Positions 14,469-22,686 of a stretch of 49,364 nucleotides of DNA are shown one piece after another. The DNA is taken from NCBI GenBank assembly GCA_002358855.1, contig DEPQ01000061.1, positions 1 through 49,364 of the forward strand. The letters run 5' to 3'. Position 1 is the first letter of the stretch. Every line of letters starts with the position of its first letter. A program made the position numbers and the translations under genes. The notes under the pieces are model-generated. The model worked only from the letters and a program-made list of their open reading frames with translations. It was not told the origin of the DNA and searched no databases. This DNA is from Bacteroidales bacterium UBA3388 (GTDB lineage: Bacteria > Bacteroidota > Bacteroidia > Bacteroidales > P3).

Positions 14469-15968
14469 ATGCAGATTCAAATTGAGCTTATCCTATTAGT
14501 TTTATCTTTTTTGTTCTTTTTGAGCGTTTTTGCAGGTAAAGCGAGTTCTAAGTATGGAGTACCTTCTCTTTTGTTATTCTTAGGAGTTGGAATGTTAGCG
14601 GGTAGCGATGGACTTGGTGTGCAATTTGATGATATTTATATCGCTCAGGCAATAGGAACAGTAGCTCTGTGTATTATTTTGTTTTCTGGGGGAATGGATA
14701 CAAAGGTAAATGAAATCAAATCAGTTATTTTGCAAGGAGTTATACTCTCTACATTTGGTGTTTTAATCACTGCTTTGATTATGGGGGTGTTGGTTTGGTT
14801 TGTTTTAGGTAAAACGAATGAAAGTGCAGGGGTTGGATTTCTTAGTTCACTGCTTTTAGCCTCAATTATGTCCTCTACCGATTCTGCATCAGTCTTTTCT
14901 ATTCTTCGTTCAAAGGGTTTGAATCTTAAACAAAATCTTCGCCCTATGCTTGAATTGGAAAGTGGTAGTAATGACCCGATGGCATATCTTTTAGTGCTGA
15001 CTCTTATTGATGTTCTTGCGATAGGCGAAGTTCCAAATGTATGGTATATTGTTGGGAAATTGATTATGCAACTTGCAATAGGGCTTGGCTTAGGTTATGC
15101 ACTTGGAAAATTTGCAATTTTTGTGATAAACAAAATTAAAATCGGCAATGATTCTCTTTATCCTATATTAGTTTTGACGTTTTGTATATTTATCTTCTCT
15201 GCGACATACTTTTTGCAAGGTAATGGATACTTAGCGGTTTATATAGCAGGCTTAGTGATAGGTAATTCAAAGTTTGTTCACAAACGTTCCTCAATAAAAT
15301 TTTTTGATGGTTTAGCGTGGCTTTTCCAACTCATTATGTTCTTAATGTTGGGTCTATTGGTTAATCCTCACGAACTATTACCGATAATAGTGCCTGCCTT
15401 AATCATTAGTTTATTGATGATATTTATTGCACGTCCTCTAACAGTTTATTTGTGCTTGTTGCCATTTAGAAAAATGACTTTTAAGGCTAAAACATATATT
15501 TCTTGGGTTGGTTTGCGTGGAGCAGTGCCTATTATTTTTGCAATAATGCCATTAGCCGCAGATTTGCCGAATGCACGTTTGATATTTAACATTGTATTTT
15601 TTTGTACTTTGATATCTCTTTTGTTACAAGGGACTTCGTTGCCTATTGTGGCTCGTTGGTTAAAATTAGCGGAGAAATCAAAAAATGTTTCAAAACTTCG
15701 TGATTTTGATATAGATGTTTCTAACGATATTAAAACAGTTTTGGCCGAAGTTGAATTGAATGAAAATACTTTTGAAGTAGGAAATCGTCTTATGGATATA
15801 AAATTGCCAGATAATTCTTTGGCTGTGATGGTTAAACGAGATGAAAAATACTTTGTTCCAACAGGAAAAACAGAACTAAATCCAAAAGATAAACTTCTTA
15901 TAATGACAGATGATTACGATTCTTTACAAGAGGTTTACAAAAAATTGAAAGTAGAAAATAAAAACTAA
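14469..15968 (+). CDS. CPA1-type monovalent cation/proton antiporter with TrkA-C domain
   Basis: 499 residues. About 12-13 membrane spans occupy residues 1-390. MSSTDSASVFSILRS (CPA1 signature) and LELESGSNDPMAYLLV carry the conserved acidic residues of the ion site, and VGLRGAVPIIFA follows near the end of the membrane part. Residues about 410-495 form a cytosolic TrkA-C/RCK-C regulatory domain (VELNENTFEVGNRLMDIKL, DKLLIMTDDYDSL). This layout matches NhaP2/CvrA potassium/proton antiporters, which export cations and help control pH and potassium. The ion cannot be fixed from sequence. It is the first gene of a run with ackA (13-base gap), an acyltransferase gene and aspS. Confidence 0.88.
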   Translation: MQIQIELILLVLSFLFFLSVFAGKASSKYGVPSLLLFLGVGMLAGSDGLGVQFDDIYIAQAIGTVALCIILFSGGMDTKVNEIKSVILQGVILSTFGVLITALIMGVLVWFVLGKTNESAGVGFLSSLLLASIMSSTDSASVFSILRSKGLNLKQNLRPMLELESGSNDPMAYLLVLTLIDVLAIGEVPNVWYIVGKLIMQLAIGLGLGYALGKFAIFVINKIKIGNDSLYPILVLTFCIFIFSATYFLQGNGYLAVYIAGLVIGNSKFVHKRSSIKFFDGLAWLFQLIMFLMLGLLVNPHELLPIIVPALIISLLMIFIARPLTVYLCLLPFRKMTFKAKTYISWVGLRGAVPIIFAIMPLAADLPNARLIFNIVFFCTLISLLLQGTSLPIVARWLKLAEKSKNVSKLRDFDIDVSNDIKTVLAEVELNENTFEVGNRLMDIKLPDNSLAVMVKRDEKYFVPTGKTELNPKDKLLIMTDDYDSLQEVYKKLKVENKN

Positions 15969-15981
15969 AATATAATAAAAA

Positions 15982-17184
15982 ATGAAAATATTAGTATTAA
16001 ACTGTGGAAGCAGTTCTATCAAGTATCAATTGATTGATATGGATAACAATGCCACTTTATTGGCAAAAGGATTGTTAGAAAGAATAGGATTAGAGATGGG
16101 CGAATTTACTCACAAGCCTGTCGGAAAAGATAAACACTATGTAAAACAACCAATCCCTGATCACAAAGCAGGAATCAAAATGGTATTAAATGCTTTGGTT
16201 GATGAAAAAATAGGAGTTATAGCTTCATTGACAGAAATCAATGCTTGCGGACACAGAGTTGCTCACGGAGGAGAAATTTTCAAAGAATCAGTTTTAGTAG
16301 GAGAAAAAGAAAAAGAACAAATCAGAGGTTTATTTGCTCTTGCTCCACTTCACAATCCTGCAAACCTTCAAGGAATAGAAGCAATGGAAGCAATATTACC
16401 AAATGTTCCTCAGGTAGCAGTATTTGATACTTCTTTCCATCAATCAATGCCAGCAGAAGCGTATTTATACGCAATTCCATACGAATATTATCAAACAGAC
16501 AAAGTTCGTCGCTATGGATTCCACGGTACTTCTCACAGATTTGTTGCTCCAAAAGCAGCAAAAATGGCAGGATTGGACATAAACAATTCAAAAATCATTT
16601 CTTGTCACTTAGGATCTGGTGCTTCAATTTGTGCAGTTAAGAATGGAAAATCAGTAGATACTTCTATGGGATTCACTCCTGTTGAAGGATTGATCATGGG
16701 TTCACGTTGTGGAGACTTAGACCTTGGAGTACTTCTTTATATTGCTGAAAAAGAAAATATGACCATTAAAGATATGAACAATTTCATCAATAAAAAATGT
16801 GGTTTGAACGGAATCACAGGAGGAGTTGTTGATATGCGTGATATAATGGCAGGAAAGAGAGAAGGAAAAGAAAGAGAAACTTACGCATTTGATATGTTTG
16901 CATACAGAGTTAAAAAATACATTGGAGCGTATGCAGCTGCAATGGGAGGAGTTGATGCAATCTTATTCACAGGTGGTATAGGAGAAAATGCTTGGTGGCA
17001 AAGACAAGAAATTTGTCGTGGTTTAGAATTTTTAGGTGCTGAAATAGACGAAAAACAAAACGAATCTATGGCAGGACAAGACGGAATTATCTCAAAAGAA
17101 AGCAGTAGAGTAAAAATTCTTTCTGTAACCACTGATGAAGAATTAGTAATTGCACAAGATACTTATTCAATTGTGAAAAAGTAA
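15982..17184 (+). CDS. ackA: Acetate kinase
   Basis: Makes ATP and acetate from acetyl phosphate and ADP, the energy-yielding end step of acetate fermentation; cytosolic. Seen: the N-terminal LVLNCGSSSIKYQL; AHGGEIF; catalytic-region FDTSFHQSMP; RRYGFHGTSH; CHLGSGASICAVKNG; DTSMGFTPVEGLIMGSRCG; and ILFTGGIGENAWWQR. The length of 400 residues is normal. Phosphotransacetylase (pta), its usual neighbour, is not in this operon. The acyltransferase start codon immediately follows the ackA stop, so the two are translationally close. Confidence 0.97.
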   Translation: MKILVLNCGSSSIKYQLIDMDNNATLLAKGLLERIGLEMGEFTHKPVGKDKHYVKQPIPDHKAGIKMVLNALVDEKIGVIASLTEINACGHRVAHGGEIFKESVLVGEKEKEQIRGLFALAPLHNPANLQGIEAMEAILPNVPQVAVFDTSFHQSMPAEAYLYAIPYEYYQTDKVRRYGFHGTSHRFVAPKAAKMAGLDINNSKIISCHLGSGASICAVKNGKSVDTSMGFTPVEGLIMGSRCGDLDLGVLLYIAEKENMTIKDMNNFINKKCGLNGITGGVVDMRDIMAGKREGKERETYAFDMFAYRVKKYIGAYAAAMGGVDAILFTGGIGENAWWQRQEICRGLEFLGAEIDEKQNESMAGQDGIISKESSRVKILSVTTDEELVIAQDTYSIVKK

Positions 17185-17751
17185 ATGAAGAAATTTGCGG
17201 ATTTTCTTATGTGGCTTGGTGGTTGGAAACTGATTGGAGAGCCAGAGCCTGAGATGAAAAATTGTGTATTTATAGAAGCCCCACATACATCAATGTGGGA
17301 CTTCGTTTGGGGGCGTTGCGGACTATGGAAATTAGGCGTTAATGCCCATTTTTTCATTAAAAAAGAAATGTTTTTCTTTCCTTTGGGGCTAATTTTAAAA
17401 GCATTAGGTGGCGTTCCTGTTGATAGAAAAAAAGGAGCAGGTCTTGTAGATGAAGCAGTCAAAAGATTAAAAGAAGATAACAACTTTTCGGTAATCATAA
17501 CTCCTGAAGGAACTCGCAAATACACTGAAAATTGGAAAAAAGGCTTCTATCACATAGCAATGAAATCAGGAAAACCTATCTATTTATCTTGGTTAGACTA
17601 TGAGAAAAAACAAGGTGGAAGCGGAAAAATCTTCTATCCAACAGGTAATTATGAAGAAGATTTAAAGGAAATCCAAGAATTTTATAAGGATAAAGTAGCA
17701 AAATATCCCGAAAACTTTAATCTAAGTAAACAATATCAAAATAAACAATAA
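17185..17751 (+). CDS. 1-acyl-glycerol-3-phosphate acyltransferase-like protein (PlsC family)
   Basis: 188 residues. The acyltransferase catalytic motif is seen as HTSMWD (H-x4-D) at about residue 34. The second block is GGVPVDRKKG and the third is TPEGTRKYTENWKKGFYHIA, matching the glycerolipid acyltransferase pattern. It is shorter than classic PlsC and has no clear N-terminal membrane helix, as in the small Bacteroidota acyltransferase subfamily. It likely acylates a lysophospholipid or related glycerolipid at the inner membrane; the substrate is not certain. ATG follows the ackA TAA with no gap, and aspS begins 7 bases after its stop. Confidence 0.85.
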   Translation: MKKFADFLMWLGGWKLIGEPEPEMKNCVFIEAPHTSMWDFVWGRCGLWKLGVNAHFFIKKEMFFFPLGLILKALGGVPVDRKKGAGLVDEAVKRLKEDNNFSVIITPEGTRKYTENWKKGFYHIAMKSGKPIYLSWLDYEKKQGGSGKIFYPTGNYEEDLKEIQEFYKDKVAKYPENFNLSKQYQNKQ

Positions 17752-17758
17752 CAAAATT

Positions 17759-19510
17759 ATGTTAAGAACTCACACTTGCGGAGAATTAACTCTCAAAGAT
17801 TGTGGTACACAAGTAACACTCGCAGGTTGGTTGCAACGTTCTCGCGATTTAGGCGGCATGACCTTTATTGACCTAAGAGATCGTTATGGAATAACACAAC
17901 TTGTCTTTAATATGGAAACAAATTCTGCCTTGTGCGAAAAAGCAAGAACACTTGGAAGAGAATATGTATTACAAATTAAAGGAGTTGTTGCAGAGAGAAG
18001 CAATAAAAATAAAAACATACCAACAGGAGATATAGAAATTCTTGTAGAAGACATAACGATATTAAACGAATCTAAAACACCTCCTTTCACAATTGAAGAC
18101 AACACAGACGGAGGCGAAGAATTAAGAATGAAATATCGTTATTTAGACCTTAGAAGAGGTGTTGTGAGAAAAAATCTTGAATTAAGACACCAACTTTCCA
18201 TACTTATCAGAAATTATATGAACGATAAAAAGTTTATGGAAATAGAAACACCGTTCTTAATTCGTTCTACACCAGAAGGAGCGAGAGATTTCGTTGTGCC
18301 TTCTCGTGTAAATCCAAATGAATTTTATGCCTTACCTCAATCACCTCAAACTTTCAAACAATTATTGATGGTTGCAGGTTACGATCGCTATTTCCAAATC
18401 GTAAAATGTTTTAGAGATGAGGATTTAAGAGCCGACAGACAACCAGAATTTACGCAAGTAGATTGCGAAATGAGCTTTGTAGAACAAGAAGATGTTTTAC
18501 AAATGTTTGAAGGCTTGATGAAATATCTTTTCAAACAAGTAAAAGGCTTAGAATTAGACGATTTCCCACGAATGACTTACGCAGATGCAATGAAATATTA
18601 TGGAAGCGACAAACCTGATACAAGATTTGAAATGAAATTTGTAGAATTGAATGATGTAGCACAAGGAAATGGCTTCTCAGTCTTTGATTCTGCGGAATTA
18701 GTTGTAGGAATTTGTGCTGAAAAATGTGCAAACTACACTCGTAAACAATTAGATGAATTAACCGATTTCGTAAAACGTCCACAAGTTGGAGCAAGCGGAT
18801 TGGTTTATATCAAATATAACGAAGACGGAACATTCAAATCATCTGTAGATAAGTTCTTTAACGTAGAACAATTACAAAAAGTAGCAGATAAATTCAACGC
18901 AAAACCAGGCGATTTAATGCTTGTGATGGCAGGAAAGAAGGAAAAAACTCAAACTTCTTTGTGTGCTTTGCGTCTTGAAATGGGAGACAGACTCGGATTA
19001 AGAGATCCTTTCAACTATAAGCCGTTATGGGTTGTGGATTTCCCACTTTTAGAATGGGACGAAGAAACTCAACGTTTTTATGCAAAGCATCACCCATTTA
19101 CTTCTTTGAAATCAGAGGATTATTCAAAGCTTTTCACATCTCCGGGAGAAGTTCGTGCAAATGCTTACGACCTTGTGGTAAACGGAACAGAGATTGGAGG
19201 AGGGTCAATAAGAATTTACGACCGAAATATGCAGAACGATATGTTTAAAGCATTAGGTTTCAGCGAAGAAGAAGCACAAGCACAATTCGGATTCTTGTTA
19301 AATGCCTTTGAATATGGTGCTCCACCTCACGGAGGTATAGCATTCGGATTTGATAGAATGTGTTCAATGTTCGCTGGCGTTGAGACAATTAGAGATTTCA
19401 TTGCCTTCCCTAAAAACAATAAAGCAAGAGATATAATGATTGAAAGTCCATCAGAAATTTCTCCTGCTCAACTTGAAGAATTGAATATTTCGCTTATTCC
19501 AAAGCAATAA
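17759..19510 (+). CDS. aspS: Aspartyl-tRNA synthetase
   Basis: Charges tRNA-Asp with aspartate; class II synthetase, cytosolic, essential. Seen: the N-terminal anticodon-binding OB fold (LAGWLQRSRDLGGMTFIDLRDR at about 21-42); class II motif 1 region ETPFLIRSTPEGARDFVVPSR; motif 2 FRDEDLRADRQPEFTQVD; a bacterial GAD insertion (about 280-410); and motif 3 GIAFGFDRMCSMFAG near the C-terminus. The length is 583 residues, as expected of the bacterial type. It is the last gene of the antiporter operon and is followed by a terminator. Confidence 0.97.
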   Translation: MLRTHTCGELTLKDCGTQVTLAGWLQRSRDLGGMTFIDLRDRYGITQLVFNMETNSALCEKARTLGREYVLQIKGVVAERSNKNKNIPTGDIEILVEDITILNESKTPPFTIEDNTDGGEELRMKYRYLDLRRGVVRKNLELRHQLSILIRNYMNDKKFMEIETPFLIRSTPEGARDFVVPSRVNPNEFYALPQSPQTFKQLLMVAGYDRYFQIVKCFRDEDLRADRQPEFTQVDCEMSFVEQEDVLQMFEGLMKYLFKQVKGLELDDFPRMTYADAMKYYGSDKPDTRFEMKFVELNDVAQGNGFSVFDSAELVVGICAEKCANYTRKQLDELTDFVKRPQVGASGLVYIKYNEDGTFKSSVDKFFNVEQLQKVADKFNAKPGDLMLVMAGKKEKTQTSLCALRLEMGDRLGLRDPFNYKPLWVVDFPLLEWDEETQRFYAKHHPFTSLKSEDYSKLFTSPGEVRANAYDLVVNGTEIGGGSIRIYDRNMQNDMFKALGFSEEEAQAQFGFLLNAFEYGAPPHGGIAFGFDRMCSMFAGVETIRDFIAFPKNNKARDIMIESPSEISPAQLEELNISLIPKQ

Positions 19511-19530
19511 AAAACGAATCGTATTATAGA

Positions 19531-19568
19531 AATAACGGATTTTTTAAAGAAAGTCCGTTATTTTTTTT
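19531..19568 (+). terminator. Terminator after aspS
   Basis: The stem AATAACGGATTT with AAGTCCGTTATT (one G-U pair) is followed by eight T. It lies 20 bases after the aspS stop. Confidence 0.85.
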
Positions 19569-19598
19569 ATTTTTAAAAGTCATAAAATCAGCGTTTTA

Positions 19599-19606
19599 CC
19601 CCCCCC
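19599..19606 (+). repeat. C8 homopolymer tract upstream of a surface-protein promoter
   Basis: Eight consecutive C lie in an otherwise AT-rich intergenic region, about 21 bases upstream of the TTTG at 19628-19631. Such tracts are prone to slippage. Confidence 0.8.
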
Positions 19607-19627
19607 ATAAACAAAATTAGGGTTTTG

Positions 19628-19660
19628 TTTGTTAGTTATAGTGAAATATTTGTAAATTTG
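19628..19660 (+). promoter_or_regulatory. Promoter for the outer-membrane barrel gene
   Basis: TTTG (19628-19631), 21 bases, then TAAATTTG (19653-19660), close to TTTG-N19-TAnnTTTG. The transcript would start near 19667, upstream of ATG 19698. Confidence 0.6.
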
Positions 19661-19697
19661 CCATATAGAAATGATTGTAAACCAAAATTTATTAAAT

Positions 19698-20420
19698 ATG
19701 AAAAAACACGCAAAATTAGCATTGATTTGTTTTTCAATGTGTTCGCTTTTCGCATTCACAGAAGCAAAAGCACAAGAAGTAATTACAGAAGAAGTTTATG
19801 TAGAACAAGCAGTTGAAGAAAAAGAGTCCTTCGATGATTTCTGGGAAGTTTATTATTCTTATTCAACGATGGACTTCAATTTTGATTTAATTGCAAATGA
19901 TTTAGGAGCCTTAACTCCTCAACATGGCATAGGTATAGGAATGAGAGCTATAATTCCATTGGGAACAGACTATTTTACAATGAATTATAACTTTGGATAC
20001 ACCTTTGGTCTTAGACAATACTCTAATAATTATTCCGACTTCACAAGAAACAGAACTCTTTCTCACACAATGTTTGTTGATTTAGGATTTGGAGGACAAG
20101 TTTTCTTTACTAAAAATCATAAAAACGGAATAGGACTTTCAGCAGGATTTGGTTATGACTATTCAGAATTGCAACTTTCTAAAGCTCCTGCTGGATATGC
20201 TATGGTTTTAGATTCTAAAGTTATGCAACACGCATTCTATGTTCCTGTAGGACTAAGACTTTTCTTTGGTGATTTTTCACTTTCTGGAACTTTACGTTTT
20301 CCTGTCTTTGATATAGATATGACAATTGAAAGTAGAAATCCTGAAAATTTCAGTCCAATAAAAGAAGATCGTACATTATATATGTTACCATTGGAAATAG
20401 GAATAGGATTTAAATTCTAA
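19698..20420 (+). CDS. Predicted small outer-membrane beta-barrel protein
   Basis: 240 residues. The start at ATG 19698 gives a clean signal peptide (MKKHAKLALICFSMCSLFAF..., cut near EAKAQ); the earlier ATG at 19671 would add nine residues in front of it. An acidic linker (EVITEEVYVEQAVEEKE) is followed by about eight alternating strands (YFTMNYNFGYTFGL, TMFVDLGFGGQVFFT, GIGLSAGFGYDYSEL). It ends LPLEIGIGFKF, a terminal phenylalanine as in barrel proteins recognised by BamA. It resembles small OmpA/OmpW-size barrels without a peptidoglycan domain. Function unknown. It stands alone, with terminators on both sides. Confidence 0.7.
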   Translation: MKKHAKLALICFSMCSLFAFTEAKAQEVITEEVYVEQAVEEKESFDDFWEVYYSYSTMDFNFDLIANDLGALTPQHGIGIGMRAIIPLGTDYFTMNYNFGYTFGLRQYSNNYSDFTRNRTLSHTMFVDLGFGGQVFFTKNHKNGIGLSAGFGYDYSELQLSKAPAGYAMVLDSKVMQHAFYVPVGLRLFFGDFSLSGTLRFPVFDIDMTIESRNPENFSPIKEDRTLYMLPLEIGIGFKF

Positions 20421-20463
20421 GCAAAATATTTCTTTGATTTAGAAAATTATTTCAAAGAAATAA

Positions 20464-20509
20464 AAAAATAACTCTTTGTTTTATTTTATTAAAGCAAAGA
20501 GTTATTTTT
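20464..20509 (+). terminator. Terminator after the barrel gene
   Basis: The stem AAAAATAACTCTTTG (about 20464-20478) pairs with CAAAGAGTTATTTTT (20495-20509). The hairpin shares its arm sequence with the one at 9148-9197. Confidence 0.8.
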
Positions 20510-20703
20510 ATTGTTATTCGATAAGAAATCTTCAATTTTCGTAAAAATCTTAAAATTCTAAAAATCCACATAACCATCTGCACGCAAAATATTTACAAAC
20601 AAAAGATGCGATTTTAAGACAAAATGCTTAAAGAAAATTTAATCAACAGATGAATTGTCTTGATTTTTTAAAAATATAAGCACTTAACGTAAAAAATAGA
20701 TAA
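20510..20703. other. Intergenic stretch with no recognised feature
   Basis: AT-rich sequence between two terminators and convergent genes. A minus-strand open frame of about 43 codons exists, but nothing supports its translation. I see no tRNA, repeat or motif here. Confidence 0.6.
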
Positions 20704-20743
20704 AACAAAAAAATAGGGATTTGAATTAACAAATCCCTATTTT
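20704..20743 (-). terminator. Terminator after the MFS gene
   Basis: A perfect 14-bp stem (20710-20723 with 20730-20743), 6-base loop, and a T run on the minus strand, 27 bases beyond the minus-strand stop codon. Confidence 0.85.
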
Positions 20744-20769
20744 GCAGTTATTTAAATTAAAAATCTTAA

Positions 20770-22383
20770 TTAGTCTTTAATATTTGGTTCTTCCAATCCA
20801 AGACCTTTTTTCTTATCCCAAGCTTTCAAAACGAAGCCAAGAATCAATGCAGCTATACCTAAGCAAGCCAACATTACCAAAGGCCATGTGTAATCGTATT
20901 CTAATGGATTATCAACCCCTACATTTGTGTTTGCTAATACTTTTCCTATTAACATTGGGAATAACCACAAACCGATATTTTGAATCCAGAAAATTAAAGA
21001 ATAAGCTGAACCGATTACTTTTTGGTCTACTAATTTTGGAACGCTTGGCCACAATGCTGCAGGCACTAATGAGAATGAAGCTCCTAAAACTAATATTGTT
21101 ACATACGCAACAATTGTTCCTCCGATTGCACTTTCTCTAAACATAGGTAATACAAACGCAAATGTTAAGTGGCAAACAATCAATAGTAATGAACCAATCA
21201 TTAACATAGATGCTGCTTTACCTTTGTGGTCCACATAATTACCTAAAATAGGAGTGATTGCAACTGCTAATAATGGGAATACAGCGAATACAGATTCAGC
21301 AGAACCTCTCATATATCCCATGTAACAATAGCTTATTAAAGCAACGATTGCTAATCCCATTAAGCCGTATTTTGCAGTTGGGTTTTTAGAGAAATTACTT
21401 GCAAACGAGCCAATTGCAACTACTAACATAATTAAATATTGTACGATAGTAACTGTTTCGCTTGCCCAAAATCCTGTTCCTGGTGTAAGAGTTAAATTAC
21501 ATTCAAGCATATTTACAGCATATTTTTGGAATGGGAAAATAGCTGAATAGTAAAGAACGCAAAGTAAAGCAACTAACCAGAATCCTCCACTCTTTAAAAT
21601 AGTTCCTATATCGCTAATTTTGAATGGATCATCTTTTTCTTCTGCTTCACCTGTTTGTGCATCTAATTTCTTATCCATAAAGAAATATACAATAAACATT
21701 ATCAATGCGATGCAAAGTAAAACAACTCCGAAAGCAACTGAACGAGCAACGTCAATATCTCCACCAAGTTTTGCGAAGAATGGAGAGAAAATCATACAAG
21801 TTGCAACTCCCAAACGTGCTAATGCCATTTCAGAACCCATAGCCAAAGCCATTTCTCTGCCTTTGAACCATTTAACAATACCACGTGATACTGTAATACC
21901 TGCCATTTCAACACCGCAACCGAAAACCATAAATCCTATTGCAGCTAATTTAGCAGATGCTGGCATACCTCTATAAAAAGGAGAAACGCCTAATTCATCG
22001 AATCCTGGAATGTAGTTTAAATTGTTGGTAAACCAAGTGTGTAAACTGCTATCTGTAAAACTGTCAGTTACTGCATACCACTTAATTACAGCACCTACAA
22101 GCATTACAGCACCAGATAAAACAGCGGTGAATCTAACTCCCATCTTGTCAAGTATGATTCCCGCAAAAATTAAGAAGAAAACAAACACATTTAGGAATGT
22201 TTCTGAACCTTGCATTGTTCCGAAAGCGGTTGGGTCCCAGCCTCTTTCACTTTGCATTAAGGCTTGAATAGGTGATAAGATGTCCATAAAGATATATGAA
22301 CAAAACATGGCGAAAGCCAACAACAATAGTGCAATCCACCTAAATAAAGCACTATCTCTCAAAGTTTGAATCTTTTCTGTCAT
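20770..22383 (-). CDS. Major facilitator superfamily transporter
   Basis: 537 residues, predicted 12 or more membrane spans, inner membrane. The first loop motif of MFS is seen as GIILDKMGVRF at about residue 76, and other MFS-like turns include VKWFKGREMALAMG (between spans 4 and 5) and GNYVDHKGKAASML in the second half, after a central charged linker (DKKLDAQTGEAEEKDDPFK at about 240). A periplasmic insert at about 110-145 is longer than usual. The general fold is clear but the substrate is not. The split with a GRE motif resembles the MFSD1-like branch. It has its own promoter, divergent from secDF, and a terminator. Confidence 0.8.
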   Translation of the reverse strand: MTEKIQTLRDSALFRWIALLLLAFAMFCSYIFMDILSPIQALMQSERGWDPTAFGTMQGSETFLNVFVFFLIFAGIILDKMGVRFTAVLSGAVMLVGAVIKWYAVTDSFTDSSLHTWFTNNLNYIPGFDELGVSPFYRGMPASAKLAAIGFMVFGCGVEMAGITVSRGIVKWFKGREMALAMGSEMALARLGVATCMIFSPFFAKLGGDIDVARSVAFGVVLLCIALIMFIVYFFMDKKLDAQTGEAEEKDDPFKISDIGTILKSGGFWLVALLCVLYYSAIFPFQKYAVNMLECNLTLTPGTGFWASETVTIVQYLIMLVVAIGSFASNFSKNPTAKYGLMGLAIVALISYCYMGYMRGSAESVFAVFPLLAVAITPILGNYVDHKGKAASMLMIGSLLLIVCHLTFAFVLPMFRESAIGGTIVAYVTILVLGASFSLVPAALWPSVPKLVDQKVIGSAYSLIFWIQNIGLWLFPMLIGKVLANTNVGVDNPLEYDYTWPLVMLACLGIAALILGFVLKAWDKKKGLGLEEPNIKD

Positions 22384-22414
22384 TATTTATTTGTTTTAAA
22401 AGTTTTTCTGTTTG

Positions 22415-22422
22415 CAAAACTA
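22415..22422 (-). promoter_or_regulatory. -7 promoter element for the MFS gene
   Basis: On the minus strand TAGTTTTG followed by CAAA matches TAnnTTTG, 31 bases before the start codon at 22383. Confidence 0.55.
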
Positions 22423-22638
22423 TCAATTTTTTCTCTAAAAAAAGATTTTTGTGCGTAAAATATTAAAATTTCATGTTTTTGAATCATTTTTTTTTCTTTA
22501 TGAAATTTTGCTATTATTTAGTGCTATTGTGCTATTTTTCTTTACTTTTTTGGCTTTTTTGAATCATTTATTTTCGCTAAATTTTAATTTAAAGAATATT
22601 TTTTTTTCAAAGAATTATGGAGTTATCAAATAAAATTT

Positions 22639-22646
22639 TAACTTTG
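22639..22646 (+). promoter_or_regulatory. -7 promoter element for secDF
   Basis: TAACTTTG followed by CAAG matches TAnnTTTG. It lies 40 bases before ATG 22687. The rest of the 303-base divergent region (22384-22686) is AT-rich and shows nothing else I can name. Confidence 0.6.
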
Positions 22647-22686
22647 CAAGTTCAAATAACTATATGTACTTAAAATATAAAGTGAT

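Noticed and set aside
20500..20620. Minus-strand open frame of about 43 codons between the barrel and MFS genes
   Set aside because: It is very rich in basic and hydrophobic residues, passes through a terminator hairpin, and has no supporting promoter or similarity.
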